64,000 bases of DNA from Lachnospiraceae bacterium (GTDB lineage: Bacteria > Bacillota > Clostridia > Lachnospirales > Lachnospiraceae), in assembly GCA_900753305.1 (NCBI GenBank), contig CAADYR010000093.1, positions 1 to 64,000 on the forward strand, in the 5' to 3' direction. The notes beneath the pieces were generated by a model. The model was given only the letters and a program-made list of their open reading frames with translations, made no database searches and was not told the DNA's origin. A program made the position numbers and the translations under genes. This document shows positions 40,088 through 47,624 of the stretch, one piece after another; position 1 is the first letter of the stretch, and every line of letters begins with the position of its first letter.

Positions 40088-41779
40088 ATGGATTACAGGA
40101 GACGCAAGATAAGACTTGGTGATCTGTTAGTAGAAAGTAATACAATAACGCAGAAACAGTTGGATTATGCTCTGGAGAAACAAAAGGGCAAGAATATGAA
40201 GCTGGGAGAGATTCTGGTCGATGAAGGAATCCTGACAGAGGATGATATCGCAATGGCGCTCAGCAAACAGTTGAATCTGGAACTTGTGGATCTGCAGAAT
40301 ACCGCAGTAGATAGAACAGCAGCCAAGCTGGTTCCGGTAAATATCCTTAAGAAATATACCATGATTCCGTTTGCTTTCAGTGAGACGAATCAGAATATAC
40401 TGCGGGTAGCAATGGAGAATCCGTTGGATACATATGCACAGGAGGATATTTCGATCATAACGAACTATCAGGTGGAACCGGTGGTTGCAACGACCCGAAG
40501 CATCATGCTTGCCATTGATAAGTATCATGGACAGGATGAAGTCAAAAGTGCACTGAAGCAGTATGCCAAAGAAAAGAAACTGGACGTAGAGACAGATACG
40601 GCGGAACAGGAGGACGTCAACAGTTCACCTATTGTTAAATTGGTAAAGGAAATGATAGATCTGGCTGTTCGTCAGAGAGCATCTGATATCCATATCGAAC
40701 CTATGGAAGAACGTATCCGTATCCGTTATCGTATTGATGGTGTCCTTCAGAAGAGGGCAACCTATGATATATCAGTCCTTCCCGCTATTATAGCCAGAAT
40801 CAAGATCATCGGCGGTATGGACATTTCAGAGAAGCGTAAACCACAGGATGGACGTATCACACAGGTCGTTGACCATGTAGAGTACGATATCCGTGTATCC
40901 ATATTACCTACTGTATTCGGGGAAAAAGTCGTAATGAGACTTGCTGCCAAGATGGCACTTACCCGTGAAAAGAGCCAGTTGGGATTGAAACCCTATGAAC
41001 TGGAACAGTTTGACTATATCATTAAGAATCCACACGGTATCCTGCTGGTAACAGGACCGACAGGTAGTGGTAAATCTACTACATTGTATACAGCATTGAG
41101 TGAACTCAATACTACGGATGTGAACATTATTACAGTAGAAGACCCTGTGGAAGCCAATATCGATGGGATCAATCAGGTTCAGGTCAACCCCAAAGCTGAT
41201 CTGACTTTTGCAAGTGCATTACGTTCTATTCTGCGACAGGATCCGGATATTATTATGATCGGAGAGATCCGTGACCAGGAAACAGCAGCAATTGCAGTAC
41301 AGGCTTCTATTACCGGGCATCTGGTAGTCAGTACATTACATACCAATTCCGCAGCCAGTTCGATTACACGTCTGGAAGATATGGGAATAGAGTCATATCT
41401 GATCGCCGATTCTGTTATTGGTGTAATTGCTCAGCGATTAGTCAGAAGGTTATGCCCGGAATGCAAGAAGCCCAGAGCAGCAACACCTGACGAGAAGAAG
41501 TTCATGGGTCAGGATGTGGATAAGAACATTACGATATATGAACCCTGCGGCTGTCCTAAATGCGATAATACAGGCTATAAAGGCAGAATCGGTGTCTATG
41601 AGATTATGAGGATGACACCTGCACTGAAACAGATCATCAGTAAACGGCAGGGTGCTGATATATTAAAGGAAAAGGCAATGCAGGAAGGTATGAGGACACT
41701 GCGAATGAGCGGTTCCGAATATGTTATGGATGGAACGACTTCTTTTGCAGAGTTGGTGAAAATATCGTTTGATGTATAG
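40088..41779 (+). CDS. pilB: Type IV pilus assembly ATPase PilB
   Basis: A 563-residue extension ATPase of the GspE/PilB group. An N-terminal MshEN-type domain begins 'KIRLGDLLVESNTITQKQL'; MshEN domains bind cyclic di-GMP in many PilB proteins. The core has 'ASDIHIEP', Walker A GPTGSGKST (about residue 329), Asp box 'ITVEDPVE', Walker B 'DPDIIMIGEIRD' and a zinc-binding Cys tetrad ('CPECKKP' and 'CGCPKC'). ATG 40088 is chosen over a TTG at 40022, which would start in leader sequence. It is 17 bp upstream of pilC. Confidence 0.95.
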   Translation: MDYRRRKIRLGDLLVESNTITQKQLDYALEKQKGKNMKLGEILVDEGILTEDDIAMALSKQLNLELVDLQNTAVDRTAAKLVPVNILKKYTMIPFAFSETNQNILRVAMENPLDTYAQEDISIITNYQVEPVVATTRSIMLAIDKYHGQDEVKSALKQYAKEKKLDVETDTAEQEDVNSSPIVKLVKEMIDLAVRQRASDIHIEPMEERIRIRYRIDGVLQKRATYDISVLPAIIARIKIIGGMDISEKRKPQDGRITQVVDHVEYDIRVSILPTVFGEKVVMRLAAKMALTREKSQLGLKPYELEQFDYIIKNPHGILLVTGPTGSGKSTTLYTALSELNTTDVNIITVEDPVEANIDGINQVQVNPKADLTFASALRSILRQDPDIIMIGEIRDQETAAIAVQASITGHLVVSTLHTNSAASSITRLEDMGIESYLIADSVIGVIAQRLVRRLCPECKKPRAATPDEKKFMGQDVDKNITIYEPCGCPKCDNTGYKGRIGVYEIMRMTPALKQIISKRQGADILKEKAMQEGMRTLRMSGSEYVMDGTTSFAELVKISFDV

Positions 41780-41796
41780 GAAAGGCATGGTTGGTA

Positions 41797-43011
41797 ATGG
41801 CAAAGTATGGATATGAAGCCATCAATAAACTGGGAAAAGAATTAAAAGGTACTGTGGAAGCAGGAAGCGAAGAGGAAGCAAGAAGCAAACTCAAAGGGCA
41901 GGGACTGACGGTAGTTACGCTCAAGACACAGAACTTCCTGACACAGGATATCAATATACAGATAGGTGGTTATCCGACCACCAGAGATCTCAGTGTCATG
42001 TGCAGACAGTTCGTCAGTATGAATAAAGCGGGGGTCACCATTATGGAAACCTTGCGTATGCTGTATGAGCAGACAGAGAATCAGAGATTAAAAGATGCAC
42101 TCAAAGAAGTGCGTATTGGGATAGAAAAAGGTGATACACTGGCGCAGGCATTAGCTGACCATCCTAAAGTATTCCCGGATCTGATGGTGAATATGGTGGC
42201 AGCAGGAGAAGCATCAGGTACACTGCATATCGCATTGGAACGTGTTTCTACACAGTTAGAACGTTCCAGTAAAACAAGGGCACTGGTGAAAAAGGCAATG
42301 ATCTATCCGGTTGTTGTTCTGTTAGTAGCAATTGCTGTAACAATCGTTATGCTGGTAGTGGTTATTCCTTCCTATGAAAGTATGTTCGTAGATCTGGGTA
42401 CAGAGCTTCCTGCCATAACGAAGTTCTATGTGGGACTCAGTAATGGATTGAGGGAACACTGGCTGATCATTATTCCAATTGTAGCAGCAATTATCACCGG
42501 TATCGTGTATTTCTCCAAGACCAATGAAGGCAAGCACTTCTTTGGCAAAATTGCATTGACAATACCGATCATCAAAAATATGACTGTCAAATCAGCAGCT
42601 TCCCAGATGGCGAGAACACTGGGAACTCTGTTAGGATCAGGTGTAACACTGGTAGAAGCGACACAGATTGTAGCAAGTACCATGGGAAATGTATATTTCA
42701 AAGAAGCATTGCAGGATGCATCAGATCAGGTGGCGATTGGTATGCCACTGTCCCGTCCGTTGGAAGAGTGTGGACTTTTCCCACCGATGGTTTATCATAT
42801 GCTCCGTATAGGAGAGGAATCCGGCAGTACAGAAGAAATGCTGGACAAACTGGCAGATTATTACGATGAGGAAGTGGAAATGGCAGTACAGTCATTGATG
42901 GCGGCATTGGAGCCAATGATCATCATTGTACTGGCAGTTGTAGTAGGTGGACTTGTTGCAGCATGTATGGCACCAATGCTCACCATGTACCAGGCGTTAG
43001 ATACGTTGTAG
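41797..43011 (+). CDS. pilC: Type IV pilus platform protein PilC
   Basis: A 404-residue GspF/PilC inner-membrane platform protein. It has the N-terminal 'YGYEAINKLGKELKGTVEAG' start, two T2SSF cytoplasmic domains (about residues 65-190 and 270-395), and three membrane segments (about 170-195, 220-240, 370-395). Family blocks 'QFVSMNKAGVTIMETLRML' and 'LLGSGVTLVEATQIV' are clear. ATG 41797 follows AGGAAAGG; a TTG at 41791 is possible. The next gene starts about 490 bp later after an unusual structured gap. Confidence 0.94.
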   Translation: MAKYGYEAINKLGKELKGTVEAGSEEEARSKLKGQGLTVVTLKTQNFLTQDINIQIGGYPTTRDLSVMCRQFVSMNKAGVTIMETLRMLYEQTENQRLKDALKEVRIGIEKGDTLAQALADHPKVFPDLMVNMVAAGEASGTLHIALERVSTQLERSSKTRALVKKAMIYPVVVLLVAIAVTIVMLVVVIPSYESMFVDLGTELPAITKFYVGLSNGLREHWLIIIPIVAAIITGIVYFSKTNEGKHFFGKIALTIPIIKNMTVKSAASQMARTLGTLLGSGVTLVEATQIVASTMGNVYFKEALQDASDQVAIGMPLSRPLEECGLFPPMVYHMLRIGEESGSTEEMLDKLADYYDEEVEMAVQSLMAALEPMIIIVLAVVVGGLVAACMAPMLTMYQALDTL

Positions 43012-43341
43012 GCGAGTGGAAAAATGGATAATAGGGTCGGGACTATGTCGGATTTCGAATCCACTTAGAACCCGCTCCCGCTTCGTTGTTCACGTAGCGG
43101 TACATAAGGTCCTATGTCTTACGCTGTAAGACCTACGACCTAAGTACCGACGATCACAAAGGGTTCGGCGCCGGAAACACATATCTACCCGGCTGCTGGA
43201 AATTCGAAAATATTTCATTACTAACCACATGGCTTCAAGGAGAGTTTATGAGCTGGTGAAGAAACTGGCAGGTTAATATAGTTTGATATGCTGTATGACA
43301 AAAGCTACATAACTATGAATTATGCGTTTGGCACAGTTTTA

Positions 43342-43403
43342 CTAAGTGCACTGACATAAGGGTTTCAGAGAAAATAGTGGAGCCTGTATGTCAGTACACT
43401 TAG
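43342..43403 (+). promoter_or_regulatory. Long hairpin ahead of a strong ribosome binding site
   Basis: CTAAGTGCACTGACATA pairs with TATGTCAGTACACTTAG with one mismatch, and GGTTTC/GGAGCC extends it inward with wobbles. Its end overlaps GGGGAGG, a strong ribosome binding site for a six-codon frame at 43416. Confidence 0.65.
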
Positions 43404-43415
43404 GGGAGGAAACAC

Positions 43416-43436
43416 ATGATAAGGGTGGATTCCTGA
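43416..43436 (+). CDS. Possible six-codon leader peptide
   Basis: ATG followed by five codons (MIRVDS) and TGA, preceded by GGGGAGG at 6-bp spacing. The site is directly after the long hairpin and 65 bp before the pilin start. Its own ribosome binding site is better than many real genes have. It may be a leader peptide or a chance frame. Confidence 0.3.
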   Translation: MIRVDS

Positions 43437-43501
43437 AAGTGACTGTGATAAACGAATAAGATAAAAATATTCATTTTATTACAAAAAAGGAGAAGAGAAA
43501 A

Positions 43502-43942
43502 ATGAAAAACAACAACGAAATCAAGAAACTCAACAACAAGGGCTTTTCCCTCGTAGAATTAATCATCGTAATTGCCATTATGGCAGTATTGATCGGTGTA
43601 TTAGCACCTCAGTATCTGAAGTATGTTGACAAATCCAGAAAGTCTGCTGATTTGGATACAGTGGATTCTATGATATCAGCAATTGAAATTTATTCTTCAG
43701 ATCCAGATTATGCAGTGGTAACAGGTACTTTAACATGTGTTGCTGGAAAAGTAACTCCTTCAGGAGCTACAGGCACTGCAGGTACAGTAGCAGATGCTTT
43801 AAGTAAGGCTGGTATTTCCATAGACAGTTCTAAACAGTTGATGAAGTATTCTAAATATCAGAAATGGGTAATTACCTTTGCAGAAGATGGTATTACATTT
43901 GATTCAGATGGTGCAACATTAAAGGCAGATTTAGGACGTTAA
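43502..43942 (+). CDS. pilA: Major type IV pilin
   Basis: A 146-residue prepilin. A short basic leader ends in NNKG and is followed by 'FSLVELIIVIAIMAVLIG', the class III signal cleaved by prepilin peptidase after Gly, with Glu at +5 for assembly. The C-terminal domain (about residues 45-146) is Thr/Ala/Ser-rich with one Cys in 'LTCVAGK'; a disulphide loop is not apparent. It lies between pilC and pilD, follows a strong AAAGGAGAAGAG, and its leader and flanks hold long hairpins that may raise its message level above that of the rest. Confidence 0.93.
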   Translation: MKNNNEIKKLNNKGFSLVELIIVIAIMAVLIGVLAPQYLKYVDKSRKSADLDTVDSMISAIEIYSSDPDYAVVTGTLTCVAGKVTPSGATGTAGTVADALSKAGISIDSSKQLMKYSKYQKWVITFAEDGITFDSDGATLKADLGR

Positions 43943-43956
43943 TATTTTTAAATGAT

Positions 43957-43985
43957 GAGGCTTAGAACCGTCAGGTTTAAGCCTC
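43957..43985 (+). terminator. Hairpin after the pilin gene
   Basis: GAGGCTTA pairs with TAAGCCTC and AACC with GGTT around GTCA. There is no clear T run, so it may stabilise the pilin transcript or attenuate rather than fully stop it. Confidence 0.6.
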
Positions 43986-44008
43986 CCATCTAAACTTTAG
44001 GACATCGA

Positions 44009-44354
44009 GGTGTATGTGTGTCTGGTCAAGGGATTTGTTTTTGCAACGAGTATAGTAGGTACATCATTTCTATATAACTACATCGATAACTTGCCTATTT
44101 TCTCGATTGCACATGGTGAAAAGCCTCAGCGTAGCCCGCTACGCTTACGTTTTTCGCCATGCACACTCAAAAAAATATTCTGCGTTATAGATGCAGTTAT
44201 TACAAAATGATGCACCAGAGCGCACATGATTGCAGAAATTGTACGCAGTAAGCGGACTTTTAGTCCGCTAAAATGCGAACAATTTCCAAATCATGTGCGA
44301 AACAGCGTCTACGAGTGCATAACAAATTCCCGTAGCCCAGACACACATACACCG
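44009..44354. repeat. 346-bp element folding as a three-way cruciform
   Basis: The ends are inverted repeats: GGTGTATGTGTGTCTGG with GGGATTTGT on the left against ACAAATTCCC and CCAGACACACATACACC on the right, with weaker pairing extending inward (TGCA/TGCA, CGAGTA/TACGAG). Inside lie two further palindromes in series: 44056-44216 (repeat copy B) and 44219-44299, where CGCACATGATT, GAAATTGT, CGCA and AGCGGACT each have a matching arm. Nearly every base has a pairing partner. It fills the gap between pilin and prepilin peptidase genes. No transposase is present. It may be a composite MITE or a large structured RNA. Confidence 0.75.
44056..44216. repeat. Palindromic intergenic repeat, copy B
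   Basis: A ~160-bp imperfect palindrome centred on AGCGTAG-CCCG-CTACGCT. It aligns with copy A at 1-127 over about 110 bp, with the central 18 bases identical. Where copy A pairs CATGTCA with TGACATG, copy B pairs CATGGTG with CGCCATG: both arms changed together. Confidence 0.75.
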
Positions 44355-44384
44355 ACCCTTATAACCATTTAGAAAGGACTCCCC

Positions 44385-45146
44385 ATGTTTCCTGCAATTG
44401 CATTTTATGTGCTTGTATTCCTGTACGGCATTATCATAGGCAGCTTCCTGAATGTATGCATTTACAGACTGCCCCAAAAAGAAAATATCGTGACCACACG
44501 ATCGCATTGCATGAGCTGTGGCTGCCAATTAAAGTGGTATGATCTCATACCGGTATTCAGTTGGGTGGCACTGCGCGGTAAATGCCGCAACTGTGGAGCA
44601 AAGATATCCGTTCAGTATCCTCTCATAGAGACACTGAACGGTGTCTTATACCTTTGGACATTCATACATTTTGGATTCTGTATAGAAAGTCTGCTGTATT
44701 GCTTTTTAGTCAGCGCACTGATCGTTTTATCTGTTATAGATTTCAGAACTTATGAAATCCCTGTAGGAATCAACCTTTTTATAGGATGCCTTGGAGCGGT
44801 AAGAATTGTCACAGACCTGAACAACTGGAAAGAGTATGCAATAGGATTTTTTGCAGTCAGCGTCTTTTTATATCTTCTGTATCTGATCACAAAGGGCAGA
44901 GGTATCGGTGGTGGTGATATCAAACTTATGGCAGCAGCCGGACTGCTGTTGGGATGGAAGAATATCATTCTGGCATTCGTGCTGGGATGTATTTTAGGTT
45001 CTGTGATACATATTGTACGCATGAAGGTCGCAGGAGCGCAGAAAGTACTGGCAATGGGACCATATCTGGCGGCTGGCATATGGATAGCCGGACTGTATGG
45101 ACAGCAGATGATTAATTGGTATCTTGGAATATTAATAGGTGCATAG
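44385..45146 (+). CDS. pilD: Prepilin peptidase PilD
   Basis: A 253-residue polytopic membrane aspartyl protease that cleaves prepilin signals and N-methylates the new end. It has the N-terminal methylase-type domain with the zinc tetrad 'CMSCGC' and 'CRNCGA', and the two catalytic Asp regions: 'DFRTYEIP' (about residue 119) and 'GGGDIKLM' (about 181). About eight membrane segments. Full length for the bifunctional form. It should process all five pilins encoded here. Confidence 0.94.
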   Translation: MFPAIAFYVLVFLYGIIIGSFLNVCIYRLPQKENIVTTRSHCMSCGCQLKWYDLIPVFSWVALRGKCRNCGAKISVQYPLIETLNGVLYLWTFIHFGFCIESLLYCFLVSALIVLSVIDFRTYEIPVGINLFIGCLGAVRIVTDLNNWKEYAIGFFAVSVFLYLLYLITKGRGIGGGDIKLMAAAGLLLGWKNIILAFVLGCILGSVIHIVRMKVAGAQKVLAMGPYLAAGIWIAGLYGQQMINWYLGILIGA

Positions 45147-45157
45147 ACAAAGGCAGG

Positions 45158-45209
45158 ATTCATATCTGCCTCAGAATCGGCAGATTCCGGTGTTGAGGCA
45201 GGTATGAAT
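45158..45209 (+). promoter_or_regulatory. Long intercistronic hairpin between pilD and pilM
   Basis: ATTCATA, CTGCCTCA and GAATC pair in register with TATGAAT, TGAGGCAG and GATTC, giving over 20 bp of stem. No T run follows, so it is more likely an mRNA-processing or stability element than a terminator. Confidence 0.6.
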
Positions 45210-45226
45210 ATATAAATTAAGAGCTG

Positions 45227-45246
45227 ATACGCCAGGTGGCGTGTAT
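45227..45246 (+). promoter_or_regulatory. Small hairpin just before the pilM ribosome binding site
   Basis: ACGCC pairs with GGCGT around AGGT, extended by ATA/TAT. It ends 3 bp before AAGGAGAG and might affect translation of the pilM-pilN gene. Confidence 0.4.
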
Positions 45247-45261
45247 AGAAGGAGAGAGAAA

Positions 45262-46815
45262 ATGGCAAAAGTACTTTGTATGGAAATTGGAGCCGTTTAT
45301 ACGAAAATCGTAGAGATGGATTATCAGGCGAAGAAACCGAAGGTCTATCGGTGTCTTGAGGTTAAGACACCGGAGGGCGCAGTAAAGGACGGTTATCTGG
45401 CAGATGACAGATTGCCTGTTTTACAGGAGACAATAAAAGAGGCACTGACAGCAAATAAGATCAGAACGAAAAGAGTACTTTTCACCATCTTTTCCGGAAG
45501 AATTATCAATCGTGAGATTCTGCTTCCAGGTGTAAAACCACATCAGATCAATGCAGTGATAGAGTCTAATATTACAGAGTATTTCCCAATTGAATTATCA
45601 GAGTATAAAATTTCACACATGCTGATCAGAACAATACGTGAAGGTGAGAATGCCGGTAAACATAAAGTACTTGTACTGGCAGCAGAAAAGGCATTGCTCG
45701 CAGCTTATGAAAGACTGGCAGACAATCTTGGATTACATCTGGTAGATATTGATTATTCAGGAAATGGTATGTTGCAGGCAGTAAAGCACAATGTCGGCTC
45801 TGAGGCTGCCATGATCGTAAAAATAGAAGCAGAGAATGCCATTATCACAATTGCGCAGCAGGGAAATCTGATTTTGCAGCGTAATGTCAATTATGCAAGG
45901 GGCAGAATGGGAGATGTGGAGATTTTCAGAGAGGAAATGCTGGAATCCCTGATCAATACGATGCTTCGTGTTATGGATTTCTACAATTCAGGGGAAGAGA
46001 AGAGCGCAATCGAGCAGATATACGTAGTCGGAACCGGTATCCGGGATGATGGTATTGTAGAACAGATTGAGGAACATACAGGAATTTCGACCAGAACGCT
46101 GGATGTTGTCAGAGGAGTAGTAGCCGGTAGAAATATTGGTGACGTTGCCTTTTGCCAATATGCAGCAGCTATCGGTTCCGGTATGGAGAGTGTGGGCTTT
46201 GACAATGAGAAAGAGAAAGAACGAAACGAGACAAACTATGTAAATGCTTCGGTTCTGATGATCATTTTGTGTCTGGTACTGGCAGTTGCCGTACTGACAC
46301 TGGCGCTGGTCCCTTATAATATGGCAGTGCTCAAACAGAAAGATCTGGTGGATAAGGAACAGAAATATGCAGAGGCGAAGGTCGTTCATGACAGATATCT
46401 GGGTACAAAGGATCTCTATGATCAGATCGATTATGGCAATCAACTGACTCAGAACAGTAATGATGGGATTCTGGCTTTTTTTGAGGAATTGGAACAGAAA
46501 CTTCCTTCAGATGTAGAAGTATCCGAGTTCACATCTAATGATACGCAGTGTGTGATCACTTTGCGAGTGGCAGATAAGGAAACCGCAGCAGGTGTTATCA
46601 ATAACATGAGAGACTTTGAGAGTCTTAGCGAAGTAGTTGTTGAAAGTATGACAGAGGAATCTACACTGGAATCTGATAAAAAGGAACTCAACAGTGACAA
46701 TACTACAGTGATATTCACAATGACATGTACATATCTGTTACCGGAGATCACACAGCCTGTACCGAGTGTCAGTTCTGAAGTAAGTACAGATGCGGCACAG
46801 ACGGTAGAAGAATAG
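45262..46815 (+). CDS. PilM-PilN fusion, type IV pilus inner-membrane complex
   Basis: A 517-residue protein that joins two parts usually encoded separately. Residues 1-310 form the actin-like PilM (start 'VLCMEIGAVYTKIVEM', 'VDIDYSGNGML' at about 161, 'IYVVGTGIRDDGI' at about 253). A membrane segment follows (about 329-351), then a PilN-like extracytoplasmic region (about 352-517) with 'FFEELEQKLPSDVEVSEF'. PilM normally binds the cytoplasmic tail of PilN, so fusion fixes this contact. ATG 45262 follows GGAGAG. The PilO gene is next, 11 bp downstream. Confidence 0.88.
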   Translation: MAKVLCMEIGAVYTKIVEMDYQAKKPKVYRCLEVKTPEGAVKDGYLADDRLPVLQETIKEALTANKIRTKRVLFTIFSGRIINREILLPGVKPHQINAVIESNITEYFPIELSEYKISHMLIRTIREGENAGKHKVLVLAAEKALLAAYERLADNLGLHLVDIDYSGNGMLQAVKHNVGSEAAMIVKIEAENAIITIAQQGNLILQRNVNYARGRMGDVEIFREEMLESLINTMLRVMDFYNSGEEKSAIEQIYVVGTGIRDDGIVEQIEEHTGISTRTLDVVRGVVAGRNIGDVAFCQYAAAIGSGMESVGFDNEKEKERNETNYVNASVLMIILCLVLAVAVLTLALVPYNMAVLKQKDLVDKEQKYAEAKVVHDRYLGTKDLYDQIDYGNQLTQNSNDGILAFFEELEQKLPSDVEVSEFTSNDTQCVITLRVADKETAAGVINNMRDFESLSEVVVESMTEESTLESDKKELNSDNTTVIFTMTCTYLLPEITQPVPSVSSEVSTDAAQTVEE

Positions 46816-46826
46816 AGGGACTTGAT

Positions 46827-47624
46827 ATGGATAAGAAATTTAAAGGAATAAACAAATCTTTGGACAAAGAAACACTGAAAAAGTATTTTAACCAGAAAAC
46901 TTTTGCGGGAATCAGTATAGTAGGACTTGTAATTGTTTTGATGTTGTATGTATTTGTCTTTTTGAAATTTCAGTCTAAGACAGAAGAACTGGAAGCTGTG
47001 AATGCAGCAAAACAGAAGGAAGTAGATGAATTAGAGGAATACTATAATAATATGGCACAGTATGAGACGGATATCCGTACAATGACGGACCAGATCAGGG
47101 ATGTATTGGAACAGTATCCTGCTGATGCGAGGGAAGAAGATATCCTTATGCTTGCAGCACAGACGCAGGAGAAGAATGCGATAGGTTATGATTCCATCAA
47201 CATGGAGACTCCGGAGGTCGTACTCGATATACCCAATGAGCTTGTAACGAATGCAAATCTTGAAGATTATACACAGGCAATGCAGTTTGTACGCAGGCAT
47301 GCAATCTATGTCAATACAACAACATATACTGACCTGAAAAATGTGATAGGAGAGATATTCAATACTCCTGACAGAATTGCAATTGATAATATCGTATATA
47401 CCAAAAATGAAGAAAGCGGATTACTGGAAGGCAGTATTAATCTATACATGTACAGTGTGACAGGAACAAATAAGGAATATACGGCTCCTGAAATGAAGGC
47501 ATATCCGGCAGGAACAAAGGACATATTTGGTTCAGATATAACATCTAAGGCATCAGATAACAGTAATGGAACGGATGAAGGTAGTGTAGCTGATGAAGGT
47601 AGCAAAGAGACACAACAGAATTGA
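46827..47624 (+). CDS. pilO: PilO-like inner-membrane pilus assembly protein
   Basis: A 265-residue protein with a cytoplasmic N-terminus, one membrane segment (about residues 30-49), a coiled-coil (about 52-95) and a ferredoxin-like domain (about 125-215), the PilO layout. It should dimerise with the PilN part of the upstream fusion. The acidic, Ser/Thr-rich tail (about 228-265) contains a short repeat (DEGS). Assignment rests mainly on topology and position. The gene overlaps the next by 32 bp. Confidence 0.8.
   Translation: MDKKFKGINKSLDKETLKKYFNQKTFAGISIVGLVIVLMLYVFVFLKFQSKTEELEAVNAAKQKEVDELEEYYNNMAQYETDIRTMTDQIRDVLEQYPADAREEDILMLAAQTQEKNAIGYDSINMETPEVVLDIPNELVTNANLEDYTQAMQFVRRHAIYVNTTTYTDLKNVIGEIFNTPDRIAIDNIVYTKNEESGLLEGSINLYMYSVTGTNKEYTAPEMKAYPAGTKDIFGSDITSKASDNSNGTDEGSVADEGSKETQQN

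Larger units (their letters stand above)
43012..43501 (+). ncRNA. Structured ~490-nt intergenic leader upstream of the major pilin
   Basis: No open reading frame of size is present. The stretch has several strong stems. (1) 43068-43165: four nested stems, GAACCC/GGGTTC, CGGTAC/GTACCG, AGGTC/GACCT and GTCTTAC/GTAAGAC, fold about 100 nt. (2) About 43225-43275: TAACC/GGTTA. (3) About 43275-43317: ATAGTT/AACTAT with TGTA/TACA inside. (4) 43342-43403: a 17-bp stem. It is GC-richer than the genes around it. It may be the pilin mRNA leader, a processed small RNA or a structured mobile element. No match to a known riboswitch consensus was apparent. Confidence 0.55.

Noticed and set aside
43012..43501. 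Known c-di-GMP-I or c-di-GMP-II riboswitch before pilA
   Set aside because: Neither consensus core could be found despite strong secondary structure; kept only as an unknown structured leader.
44010..44210. Reading frame inside the 346-bp palindrome
   Set aside because: It follows the inverted repeats, has no ribosome binding site and no protein-like composition.
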